Shown here piece by piece: positions 15,554 through 22,603 of a DNA stretch of 30,077 nucleotides. Each line of letters starts with the position of its first letter. Within the stretch, counting starts at the first letter, position 1. The translations under genes and the position numbers were made by a program. The notes below the pieces were generated by a model. The model had not been told where the DNA came from and did not search any database. It saw only the letters and a program-made list of their open reading frames with translations. Where the stretch lies: NCBI GenBank assembly GCA_023426375.1, contig JAFAAV010000017.1, forward strand, positions 1-30,077, given 5' to 3'. The DNA comes from Actinomycetes bacterium. Lineage in GTDB: Bacteria > Actinomycetota > Actinomycetes > Actinomycetales > Micrococcaceae.

Positions 15554-15705
15554 CCGATTTCCCCCGGGGGTTCCGCAAGTTTTGAGCGCTTCGACCGGGC
15601 GAACGAGACCCCCGGGGAGGGATGATCGGGAGGATGCGTTACGACTCACACTTCATATGAGGACTTTCGGGCTGGATTTTTCCCGATCGATGGTGAACAA
15701 TCTAC

Positions 15706-15734
15706 GCGACACGGACCCGGCTTTTTCCTAGAAT
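15706..15734 (+). promoter_or_regulatory. SigA-type promoter for DUF4193 gene
   Basis: GCGACA (15706-15711), exactly 17 nt, then TAGAAT (15729-15734). The -10 is close to consensus and the -35 matches at four of six bases. The expected start near 15741 leaves about a 50-nt leader. Confidence 0.55.
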
Positions 15735-15791
15735 GCCGGGGTCTCGACACCCACAGCGATCTCGCGAAGACCGGTTGGAGCGGATTCACAC

Positions 15792-16091
15792 ATGGCCACA
15801 GATTACGACGCGCCGCGTAAGCAGGACGAAGACCTCAAGGAAGACTCGATCGAGGAGTTGCAGTCTCGTCGATCGGATCAGCAGTCCGGTAGCGTCGACG
15901 AAGATGAAGCAGCAGCGGCCGAAAGCTTCGAGCTCCCCGGCGCGGACCTGTCCAACGAAGAACTCTCCGTGGTGGTTCTGCCGGCTCAGGAGGACGAGTT
16001 CACCTGCGGTTCGTGCTTCTTGGTACGTCACCGTTCGCAGCTGGCCGAAGAGCGCGACGGCGTGAAGTTCTGCTTCGAGTGCATGGGCTGA
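15792..16091 (+). CDS. DUF4193 family protein (C4 zinc-ribbon-like)
   Basis: A 99-residue soluble protein of a widespread actinobacterial family of unknown function. The N-terminal half is very acidic and probably disordered. The C-terminal half is conserved, with four cysteines in two pairs (C72-G-S-C75 and C94-F-E-C97) in the arrangement of a one-zinc ribbon or knuckle. A strong promoter precedes it and a textbook terminator follows 16 nt after the stop, so it is a single-gene transcript. From memory the M. tuberculosis homologue is Rv2699c, also beside DUF3093 and dut. Zinc binding is inferred from the cysteines; no function is known to me. Confidence 0.85.
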   Translation: MATDYDAPRKQDEDLKEDSIEELQSRRSDQQSGSVDEDEAAAAESFELPGADLSNEELSVVVLPAQEDEFTCGSCFLVRHRSQLAEERDGVKFCFECMG

Positions 16092-16107
16092 CACTCAGTT
16101 CCTGACC

Positions 16108-16149
16108 AAAAACCCGGGCGGTCACCATCTGGTGACCGCCCGGGTTTTT
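16108..16149. terminator. Bidirectional intrinsic terminator
   Basis: A 42-nt palindrome with 20-bp perfect arms (AAAAACCCGGGCGGTCACCA), an A-run on the left and six Ts on the right. It is a textbook U-tract terminator for both the DUF4193 gene (+) and the DUF3093 gene (-). Confidence 0.92.
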
Positions 16150-16160
16150 TAGTCAATGCT

Positions 16161-16685
16161 TCACCGCGAGTCGTTAACGCGATGGCCGTTGATCGCTCGA
16201 GCCAGTTCCTCGGGATGGCGGGTGGCGGTGAGCCAGTACGGGGTGGGATCCACGGGGTCTACGATCTGAATCCGGCACATGTCCGGAACGGACACGCGGA
16301 AGTTCATGAAGGCCCGGCCGTCCAATTCGGGACCTCGAGCCAATCGCACGGCATCCCCACGCAGCGGCTCGGCCTCTCCCACGAAACGACGTTCGATGTA
16401 GGCGCGGCCCACTCGTACATCCTGATCCGTGACCACGATCCGCGGGGAGCCGAGATAGAGGATCAACGAGATGATCACCATGACCACGATGGCCGAGATG
16501 ATCCCCACCACCATGTTGATCGGGGCCAGGGCGATGAACGTGGCTGCTCCCACGAACAGGACCACGAGCCACATCCACCAGGCCACGGTGAGTCGCTCCT
16601 GGTACTCGACCACGGGTTCGGTCGTCGGGTGGTCGGGGGTGGCCGGTTCAGAGGCCGTGGTGGCGTGCGGATCATGAGAGGTCAT
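16161..16685 (-). CDS. DUF3093 membrane protein
   Basis: A 174-residue actinobacterial membrane protein of unknown function. After a Thr/Pro-rich N-terminus and the family segment EYQERLTVAWWMW, two adjacent transmembrane helices run from about residue 34 to 82 (WLVVLFVGAATFIALA, then VVGIISAIVVMVIISLILYL). A cytoplasmic beta-rich domain follows, with VTDQDVRVGRAYIE and the conserved end PYWLTATRHPEELARAI. The ATG at 16685 is the first plausible start matching the family; the frame is open further upstream without support. It diverges from dut over 82 bp and converges on DUF4193. A PH-like fold for the C-terminal domain is possible but not established here. Confidence 0.82.
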   Translation of the reverse strand: MTSHDPHATTASEPATPDHPTTEPVVEYQERLTVAWWMWLVVLFVGAATFIALAPINMVVGIISAIVVMVIISLILYLGSPRIVVTDQDVRVGRAYIERRFVGEAEPLRGDAVRLARGPELDGRAFMNFRVSVPDMCRIQIVDPVDPTPYWLTATRHPEELARAINGHRVNDSR

Positions 16686-16753
16686 GCATCCACTTTCCCA
16701 CAGCTTGCTAGGAGTCTTCCAAAGCGCACGCGGCACCGTGACGGCCACCGGGT

Positions 16754-16759
16754 TAGAGT
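16754..16759 (+). promoter_or_regulatory. -10 box for leaderless dut transcript
   Basis: TAGAGT is followed after 8 nt by the dut GTG at 16768, with no ribosome site between. No convincing -35 is visible at 16-18 nt spacing. Confidence 0.45.
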
Positions 16760-16767
16760 GGTGGATT

Positions 16768-17229
16768 GTGACTGAAATAGCCGCTGAACCCACCGTGACC
16801 GTGGCCATCCACATGTTGGATCCCGACCTCGAACCACCCTCCTACGCAACCTATGGCGATGCGGGTGCGGACTTGCGCGCCCGGCACGAGACCATCCTGG
16901 AACCGGGCCGTCGTGCGCTGATCGACACGGGAGTCGCACTGGCGATTCCCCACGGGTACGTGGGGTTGGTGCACCCTCGATCCGGACTGGCGGCCAAGCA
17001 CGGGTTGACCGTGGTCAATGCTCCCGGAACCGTGGACAGCGGCTACCGGGGCGAAATCAAAGTGTGTCTGTTGAACACCGACCCCACGGAGAGCTACACC
17101 GTGAGTCGGGGGGAGCGGATCGCTCAGCTGGTGATCCAGCGCGTGGAAACGGCCCGTTTCACTGCGGTGACCGAGCTGCCCGAGAGCGAGCGGGGCGCGG
17201 GTGGATTCGGTTCTTCCGGAACCCACTGA
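16768..17229 (+). CDS. dut: dUTP diphosphatase
   Basis: A 153-residue trimeric dUTPase that hydrolyses dUTP to dUMP and pyrophosphate, keeping uracil out of DNA and feeding thymidylate synthesis. All five signature motifs are present: DAGADL (31-36), PRSGLAAKHG (70-79), GTVDSGYRGEIKV (87-99, with catalytic Asp90), GERIAQLVIQ (115-124) and the glycine-rich arm RGAGGFGSSG (142-151). Length is typical for bacteria. The GTG start at 16768 is preferred over more distant in-frame codons because the family begins near here and a -10 box lies 8 nt upstream. It heads the run dut, DUF3710, OB-fold and DUF3159. Confidence 0.96.
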   Translation: MTEIAAEPTVTVAIHMLDPDLEPPSYATYGDAGADLRARHETILEPGRRALIDTGVALAIPHGYVGLVHPRSGLAAKHGLTVVNAPGTVDSGYRGEIKVCLLNTDPTESYTVSRGERIAQLVIQRVETARFTAVTELPESERGAGGFGSSGTH

Positions 17230-17286
17230 TTCCCCAGATTCCCGCCACCGCTGCACCATGACCCCAAGACCGTGAACGGAGCACAC

Positions 17287-18048
17287 ATGTTTGGACGTAA
17301 GAAGCGCAACAAGGACACAGAGCCGGTCACGAGTACGGCAGCCGAAACCGAGAACGCCACGGACGGCGAGCCGGACTCCACTGCCCAAGAGTCGCCGTCT
17401 GCCGATCCTCGTGCCCTGGGCCCGTGGGACGAGTCCGAGATGACAGGTGAGCGCGATGACTACATCGACCTCGGATGCATTCTGCTCAAGCCCGTGGCCG
17501 GAGTGGCCGTGCGGATGGACCTGGACGAACAGACCCAACGTCCGCGTGCCCTGAACGTCGACTACAAGGACGGATCGGTCCAATTGCAGGCTTTCGCGGC
17601 TCCCAAGAGCACGGGTCTGTGGGACGACGTCCGGCGCGAATTGGCCGAAGGTCTGCGCCGCGACGGAGGCCAGGCCACCGTGGCCGAGGGGCCCCTCGGT
17701 CTGCAAGTGAACGCGAAATTTTCTGCCACCACCTCGACCGGCGGCCCCGGTTACAGGTTGGCTCGTTTCGTGGGCATCGACGGACCGCGATGGTTCCTCC
17801 GCGCGGTGTACACCGGCGGAGGCGCGATGCCGTCCACGACCGCCGAAGTCCTGGACGACCTCGTGCGTTCCTTGGTGATCGTGCGCGGCCAGGATCCCAT
17901 GCCCCCTCGTGAACTGTTGCAGTTCAAGGTCCCCGAGAATGCGACGCCGCAGACGCCGGACACCCAGTCACCCGATCAGCCTGTGACGGATCCGCAGCCG
18001 CCGGTGAGCGCGCCGCGTCGCGGACCCGAGATCACCGAAATCGGCTGA
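17287..18048 (+). CDS. DUF3710 family protein
   Basis: A 253-residue soluble actinobacterial protein of unknown function. It starts MFGRKKRN, typical of the family, then has an acidic disordered stretch. The DUF3710 core follows from about residue 40 (GPWDESE, then YIDLGCILLKPV...VRMD) and includes the GYRLARFVGIDGPRWFLRAV segment. The tail is Pro/Gln/Thr-rich and ends RRGPEITEIG. The ATG at 17287 has GGAG 5 nt upstream; a GTG at 17272 would add five residues. It lies 57 nt after dut and 4 nt before the OB-fold gene, so it is very likely co-transcribed with both. Confidence 0.85.
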   Translation: MFGRKKRNKDTEPVTSTAAETENATDGEPDSTAQESPSADPRALGPWDESEMTGERDDYIDLGCILLKPVAGVAVRMDLDEQTQRPRALNVDYKDGSVQLQAFAAPKSTGLWDDVRRELAEGLRRDGGQATVAEGPLGLQVNAKFSATTSTGGPGYRLARFVGIDGPRWFLRAVYTGGGAMPSTTAEVLDDLVRSLVIVRGQDPMPPRELLQFKVPENATPQTPDTQSPDQPVTDPQPPVSAPRRGPEITEIG

Positions 18049-18052
18049 GCAG

Positions 18053-18424
18053 TTGGCCACGTCCCAAGTCACCGGTGCGATCGATGTGGTGGGTGAGCGC
18101 GGCGCTGCCGCGCGGGATCTCGACCCCGCGGCGTCGTCGTCTCAGCGGCGTCGCGTCATGGTCGAGGGTGAGATCACCGAGGTCACCTTCAGCCCGGCGA
18201 CCGAACCACCCCGGTATCAGGCGGTGCTGCACGTCCAGAACCAGCCCCATCAGCAACCGGGAGAAACCTACGTCAAGCTGCTCTGGCACGGTCAGCGCAG
18301 CGTTCCCGGCGTGATGGCCGGGACCAAACTGCGGTGTGTGGCAGTGGTGTCGTTCACCGATTCGGTACCGACCATGTACAACCCGCGCTACGAAATCATC
18401 ACTCCCAAAAGGATCAGCCGGTGA
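18053..18424 (+). CDS. OB-fold nucleic-acid-binding-like protein
   Basis: A 123-residue protein. A short, weakly conserved N-terminus is followed by a single OB-fold-like domain (about 30-120) with the strand pattern RRVMVEGEITEVTFSP, ETYVKLLWHGQRSVPGVMAGTKLRCVAVV and MYNPRYEIIT, as in the tRNA-anticodon/RecG OB family. Nucleic acid binding is inferred from the fold. The TTG start at 18053, 4 nt after the previous stop, is the first possible codon and lacks a clear ribosome site; translation probably restarts by coupling, and the exact start is uncertain (GTG at 18086 is an alternative). The stop overlaps the next gene's GTG. Confidence 0.75.
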   Translation: MATSQVTGAIDVVGERGAAARDLDPAASSSQRRRVMVEGEITEVTFSPATEPPRYQAVLHVQNQPHQQPGETYVKLLWHGQRSVPGVMAGTKLRCVAVVSFTDSVPTMYNPRYEIITPKRISR

Positions 18425-19164
18425 GCCACGGAACACCCATCAGTCCGGAACAGCCGGAGGACCACGAACCCACCCGGGGACGCCAGCGCCCCCAGTCCAT
18501 GGAAGACGCCATGGGGGACTACGCGAAGCGCGCGGGCCTGCGCCGTGACGAGCACGGCCAACTGGACGTGCTGCACGCCGTGGGTGGCTGGCGCGGGTTG
18601 ATCGAAGCGGTACTTCCCGGCCTGATCTTCCTGGTCGTTTTCTTGTTGACCCAGCAATTGGGAATCGCCCTGATCGCCTCCTTGGCGGCCGCCGCGCTGT
18701 TTGCGGTGCTCCGTCTGGCACAGCGGCAGTCACTGATGCAGTCGATCACCGGGCTGATCGGCGTGGGCGTGTGCGCGTTGTTCGCGCGTGCCGGCGGTCA
18801 GGCACTCGATTACTACGTGCCGGGATTCTTCATCAACATTGCGTGGTTCATCGGACTGTCGATCTCCACAGCGGTCGGTTGGCCGCTGTTGGGCGTCTTT
18901 TACGGTTACGTGCGCGGCGAAGGCATGGAGTGGCGCAAGGATCGGCAGCGCCGCACGGCCTATCAGCGGGCCACATTGTTGCTGATCGGCATGTTCGCCG
19001 CACGCCTGCTGGTGCAGGTTCCGCTGTACTTCGCGGAGAACGTGGCGGCGTTGGGCGTCACTCGCCTGGTGATGGGCGTTCCGCTGTATGCCCTGGTGCT
19101 GTGGCTCGGGTGGATGATGACCCGCCCCGTTCGTCCTGCCGATTCCGTTCAAGCTCACCGGTAG
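18421..19164 (+). CDS. DUF3159 polytopic membrane protein
   Basis: A 247-residue actinobacterial inner-membrane protein of unknown function. The polar N-terminus of about 55 residues ends in the family motif GGWRGLIEAVLPGLIF. About six transmembrane helices follow (LIFLVVFLLTQQLGIALIASLAAAALFAV in two spans, then ITGLIGVGVCALFA, FFINIAWFIGLSIS, the YQRATLLLIGMFAARLLV region and MGVPLYALVLWLGW). A conserved charged loop YGYVRGEGMEWRKD precedes the fifth. GTG 18421 overlaps the OB-fold stop (GTGA), with AAAAGGA 7 nt upstream. Its last 107 bp are also the antisense 3' end of the ceoC-like gene, an unusual convergent overlap. Confidence 0.85.
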   Translation: MSHGTPISPEQPEDHEPTRGRQRPQSMEDAMGDYAKRAGLRRDEHGQLDVLHAVGGWRGLIEAVLPGLIFLVVFLLTQQLGIALIASLAAAALFAVLRLAQRQSLMQSITGLIGVGVCALFARAGGQALDYYVPGFFINIAWFIGLSISTAVGWPLLGVFYGYVRGEGMEWRKDRQRRTAYQRATLLLIGMFAARLLVQVPLYFAENVAALGVTRLVMGVPLYALVLWLGWMMTRPVRPADSVQAHR

Positions 19165-19840
19165 GGTCCTCGGGCAGGTCCTGGGCCGTGGTGAACATGG
19201 CCCGCAATTGTTCCTCGCCCTCCGCCGTGGAGATGAAGAACAACTCGTCCGCGCCCTCCAGCACATCGTCCCCTGAGGGCGTGATGGGGATCCCGTCGCG
19301 CAGGATGGCCACCAGGGCCACCTCAGGCGGCCACGGCACCTGAGACACCATGGACGCGACCACAGGGTGTTCCCGGGGCACCGTGTAAGCGGCCAGCGTG
19401 GCACCACCGGTCTGCAGGCTCAACAACCTCACGACGTCGCCCACCTCCACGGCCTCCTCAACCAGTGCCGTCATGAGTCGAGGAGTGGACACGGCAACGT
19501 CCACGCCCCAGGCCTCGTCGAAGAGCCACTCGTTCTTGGGATTGTTCACACGACCCACGGTGCGAGGGACCCCGAACTCACTGCGCGCGAGCAACGAGAC
19601 CACCAGATTGGCCTTGTCGTCACCGGTGGCGGCCACCACCACGTCCGCGTCCTCGGTCCTGGCGCGCTGCAGCACTTCCAACTCGCACGCGTCGCCCACG
19701 ACCCACTGGGTGCCGCGCAAATTGGATCGACCGATCACATCCGACGTCGCATCGATCACCACGATCTCGTGGCCGTGGGAGACCAGTTCCCGGGCGATCG
19801 AGGACCCGACGGATCCGCCGCCCACCACGATGACTCTCAT
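19058..19840 (-). CDS. trkA: TrkA-type K+ uptake regulatory subunit (RCK domain; CeoC-like)
   Basis: A 260-residue cytoplasmic RCK/KTN protein. It begins with the NAD-binding Rossmann motif (VIVVGGGSVGSSIA) and the acidic VVIDATSD, continues with GDACELEVLQRA...ADVVVAATGDDKAN, and ends with a TrkA-C domain (TPSGDDVLEGADELFFIS). Such subunits bind nucleotides and gate a potassium channel or transporter. The ATG at 19840 overlaps the stop of the partner TrkA gene by 4 nt, so the pair is translationally coupled. The last about 35 codons, past the conserved domain (after EGEEQLRAMF), are polar and lie antisense to DUF3159. By synteny it corresponds to M. tuberculosis CeoC. Confidence 0.9.
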   Translation of the reverse strand: MRVIVVGGGSVGSSIARELVSHGHEIVVIDATSDVIGRSNLRGTQWVVGDACELEVLQRARTEDADVVVAATGDDKANLVVSLLARSEFGVPRTVGRVNNPKNEWLFDEAWGVDVAVSTPRLMTALVEEAVEVGDVVRLLSLQTGGATLAAYTVPREHPVVASMVSQVPWPPEVALVAILRDGIPITPSGDDVLEGADELFFISTAEGEEQLRAMFTTAQDLPEDPTGELERNRQDERGGSSSTRATAPGHTAERPSPGE

Positions 19841-20565
19841 GACCGCTCCCTTCCGTGGCCGCGTTCCTCGGTGACGGCCAGGGCCACCGCTTCCAAAACG
19901 TCGTCCGAGGGCGGCCGGGACAGAACCCTGGCAACGTTCTCGACGTCTTCCACGCGCATCATGGCGTGCACGATATCTCCCTGCTGGTAGCTGGAGTCGG
20001 AGGCCGGGAGGATGCCTTCCCCGAACCGGGTCACGAAGGCGATCCGAACCCCCGCGGCCTCCTCGATGCGGTCCAGGTGCAACCCGGACCACGACTCGTG
20101 CAACGGAAGCTCGCCCAACTGCAACCGCCCGGACGCCTCACGGAAATCACCAGTGATTGCGTGTTCCGGCAGGATCCGCCGCAACACCTGGTCCGAACTC
20201 CAACGCACGGACGCGACCGTGGGAATGCCCATGCGCTGATAGAACTCCGCACGGCTGGGATCGTAGATGCGGGCCACCACGTGCTTGACCTTGAACGTCT
20301 CCCGGGCCACCCGCGCGGCGATGATATTCGAGTTGTCACCGCTCGAGACCGCGGCGAACGCGTACGCGTCCTCGATGCCCGCCCGGCGCAACACGTCCCG
20401 GTCGAAACCGTGCCCGGTGACCTTCTTCCCTCCGAAGGACGGCCGGAGTTTTCGGAAAGCCCGATCGTCCTGATCGATGACCGCCACCGTGTGGCCGGAA
20501 TCCTCAAGGGCGTGCGCGATGGAGATCCCCACGCGGCCGACACCCATGATCACAAAATGCGCCAT
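19837..20565 (-). CDS. trkA: TrkA-type K+ uptake regulatory subunit (RCK domain; CeoB-like)
   Basis: A 242-residue RCK/KTN protein and first gene of the trkA pair. It has the Rossmann motif FVIMGVGRVGISIA, then VIDQDDRAF, the conserved GFDRDVLRRAGIEDAYAFAAVSSGDNSNI and ARIYDPSRAEFYQRMGIPTVASV, and a C-terminal TrkA-C domain. ATG 20565 starts exactly at the family N-terminus MAHFVIMG. TATGCT ends 7 nt upstream and there is no ribosome site, so the mRNA is probably leaderless; an ATG at 20577 would add four residues. It is transcribed divergently from the KimA-like transporter across only 64 bp, suggesting joint control. The transporter it gates is not shown by sequence alone; the neighbour is the obvious candidate. 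Confidence 0.92.
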   Translation of the reverse strand: MAHFVIMGVGRVGISIAHALEDSGHTVAVIDQDDRAFRKLRPSFGGKKVTGHGFDRDVLRRAGIEDAYAFAAVSSGDNSNIIAARVARETFKVKHVVARIYDPSRAEFYQRMGIPTVASVRWSSDQVLRRILPEHAITGDFREASGRLQLGELPLHESWSGLHLDRIEEAAGVRIAFVTRFGEGILPASDSSYQQGDIVHAMMRVEDVENVARVLSRPPSDDVLEAVALAVTEERGHGRERS

Positions 20566-20572
20566 GTCGCAC

Positions 20573-20599
20573 AGCATAATTCTCCGGGCTTCGGGACAA
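20573..20599 (-). promoter_or_regulatory. Promoter of the trkA pair (leaderless)
   Basis: Minus strand: TTGTCC (20599-20594), a 15-nt spacer, TATGCT (20578-20573), then 7 nt to the ATG at 20565. The -35 coincides with the -35 of the opposing transporter promoter. Confidence 0.5.
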
Positions 20600-20621
20600 G
20601 ACCCCCGCGAGGTACTAGCGT
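20593..20621 (+). promoter_or_regulatory. Promoter of the KimA-like transporter gene (leaderless)
   Basis: GGGACA (20593-20598), exactly 17 nt, TAGCGT (20616-20621), then 8 nt to the GTG at 20630. No Shine-Dalgarno sequence is present. The -35 overlaps the divergent trkA -35 by five bases. Confidence 0.5.
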
Positions 20622-20629
20622 GTTGAATC

Positions 20630-22603
20630 GTGCATCTGTCCCAACTTGCCCGCCGCGTACTCGTGGGAAAACCACTCCACAACGAACGCGCCGGAGGAAC
20701 CCTGCTCCGCAACCGTGCGGCACTGCCGGTGTTCGCCTCCGACGCGCTGTCGTCCGTGGCCTACGCCCCGGACGAGATCGTGTTGACGCTCGCGCTCGCG
20801 GGCACTGCGGCCATTGCGATTTCGCCCTGGGTGGGAATTGTGGTGCTGGTGGTGCTGATCGTTCTGATCACGGCCTACCGGCAGAACGTGCGGGCCTACC
20901 CTTCCGGCGGTGCAGATTTCGAGATCGCCTCAAAGAACCTCGGCCGCCCGACCGGTGCCATGGTGGGCGCGGCGCTGTTGGTGGATTACACGCTGGTCGT
21001 GGCCGTCTCCATGTCCGCAGCGGCGCAGTACGTGGCTTCTGCAGTGCCGTGGTTCGTGGGATACCAGGTTCTCGTGGCCCTGGTCGGCATCGGAGTGGTC
21101 GGATTGCTCAACCTGCGCGGGCTCCAGTTCATGGGACGTGCTTCCACCGTGCCCACCTACGCCTTCGTGGGTGTGGTCCTCGTCCTCATCCTGGCCGGAC
21201 TGGTCCAGAACCTGGCGGGAACACTGGACCGAGCGCCGTCGGCGGACTATCAGGTACTACCCGCCGCGGGAATGGACGCCGGCCTGGTGGGGCTGGCCGG
21301 GGCGGTACTGGTTCTGCGCGCGTTCTCGTCCGGTGCGGTGGCTGTGACCGGTGTGGAGACCATCACCAATTCGGTGCCCTATTTCCGTAAACCCAAAGCC
21401 ATCAACGCCGCGCGAACGCTTGCGTACCTGGGGGCCCTGTCCACGGTGTTGCTCCTGGGAGTGCTGTACCTGACCCGGGAGACCCGTGCGGTCGTGGTGA
21501 TGGATGCTGACGAACAACTGTTGATCAACGGACAGCGTCCCGGCGAGGACTTCTTCCAAGTGCCGATCCTCGGGCAGCTCGCCCAGGCCATCGCCGGCGA
21601 GGACTCGGTGTGGTTCTACGTGCTCGTGGCCGTCACGGTGGGTGTGCTCTTCATGGCCGCCAACACGGCCTTCTCCGGTTTCCCCACGCTGGCCTCGCGG
21701 TTGGCCAGCGCGGCACTGTTGCCACGTCAGCTGCAATCGCGCGGGGACCGCTTCGCATTCACGAACGGCATTGTGCTGCTCTCGATCGTGGCGGCACTGT
21801 TCACGGTGATTTTCGAGGCGAACGTCAACAGCTTGATCCAGCTGTACGTTGTGGGCGCGTTCTTCGCGTTCACCCTGACCCAAGCCGGAATGGTGCGGCA
21901 CTGGGCTCGCGTCAGACGCACCCGTACCTCAAAGGTCACCACCCGACAACTGGCGGTGCGCCAGGGGATCGCGGTGGTCGCCCTGGTCTTCTGCGCAGCG
22001 GTGTTCGTGGTGGTGTTGGCCACCAAGCTCACCCAAGGGGCCTGGCTGACCATCGTGGCCATTGCGCTGCTCACCTTGTGGATGCGAGCCATCGGTCACC
22101 ACTATGCGGCCGTGGACCGGGAACTGGAAGTGGATCCTGAGTCCCCGGTGCGGGCGTTGCCTTCGCGCGTGCACGCGCTGATTGTGGTGACGTCGGTGCG
22201 CAAACCCGTGGTGCGTGCTCTGACGTACGCGAGGGCATCCCGGCCGTCCACGCTGGAGGCCGTGGTGGTGGACACCAACCGTGCCCGTACCGAAGAGATC
22301 CTGCGACAGTGGCAGCGGCTCGAGTTCCCGGTTCCCATCACGGTGCTGGCGTCCCCGTACCGTGACAGCATCGGTCCGGTGATCTCGCACGTGCGCGGTA
22401 TCCGCAAGAAATCCCCGCGAGACTTGGTGATCGTCTACCTGCCCGAATATGTTGTGGGACGCGGTTGGGAACGGTTCCTGCACAATCAGGCCATCCGCCC
22501 TCTCAAGGCACGACTGCACTTCGAACGAGGCGTGATGATCGCCTCCGTTCCCTGGCACCTGGAATCGGTGCGCGAACTACGACTCACGGAGAATCAAGGA
22601 TGA
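20630..22603 (+). CDS. APC-family permease, KimA-like potassium transporter
   Basis: A 657-residue membrane protein. The N-terminal two thirds form about 12 transmembrane helices of the APC superfamily, opening with the diagnostic ALPVFASDALSSVAYAPDEI and YPSGGADFEIASKNLG. After the last helix (about residue 490) comes a soluble domain of about 165 residues, starting HALIVVTSVRKPVVRALTYA, with a UspA-like alternating beta/alpha pattern. B. subtilis KimA, a high-affinity K+/H+ symporter controlled by c-di-AMP, has this architecture. Divergent trkA genes support a potassium role, though amino acid transport cannot be excluded. GTG 20630 fits the family N-terminus. Its stop overlaps the methyltransferase start (ATGA). 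Confidence 0.85.
   Translation: MHLSQLARRVLVGKPLHNERAGGTLLRNRAALPVFASDALSSVAYAPDEIVLTLALAGTAAIAISPWVGIVVLVVLIVLITAYRQNVRAYPSGGADFEIASKNLGRPTGAMVGAALLVDYTLVVAVSMSAAAQYVASAVPWFVGYQVLVALVGIGVVGLLNLRGLQFMGRASTVPTYAFVGVVLVLILAGLVQNLAGTLDRAPSADYQVLPAAGMDAGLVGLAGAVLVLRAFSSGAVAVTGVETITNSVPYFRKPKAINAARTLAYLGALSTVLLLGVLYLTRETRAVVVMDADEQLLINGQRPGEDFFQVPILGQLAQAIAGEDSVWFYVLVAVTVGVLFMAANTAFSGFPTLASRLASAALLPRQLQSRGDRFAFTNGIVLLSIVAALFTVIFEANVNSLIQLYVVGAFFAFTLTQAGMVRHWARVRRTRTSKVTTRQLAVRQGIAVVALVFCAAVFVVVLATKLTQGAWLTIVAIALLTLWMRAIGHHYAAVDRELEVDPESPVRALPSRVHALIVVTSVRKPVVRALTYARASRPSTLEAVVVDTNRARTEEILRQWQRLEFPVPITVLASPYRDSIGPVISHVRGIRKKSPRDLVIVYLPEYVVGRGWERFLHNQAIRPLKARLHFERGVMIASVPWHLESVRELRLTENQG

Larger units (their letters stand above)
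15460..15791. other. 332-bp divergent intergenic region, sepH / DUF4193
   Basis: This is the longest gene-free stretch in the window. It holds a good promoter for DUF4193 and a weaker one for sepH. Two copies of CCCCCGGGG (15561-15569 and 15609-15617) lie 48 nt apart between them. No small ORF with a ribosome site stands out. Confidence 0.6.

Noticed and set aside
19855..21390. A 511-residue plus-strand frame spanning the ceoB-like gene and the transporter 5' end.
   Set aside because: It crosses two well-supported genes and their divergent promoter region, and its Arg/Gly-rich translation is an artefact.
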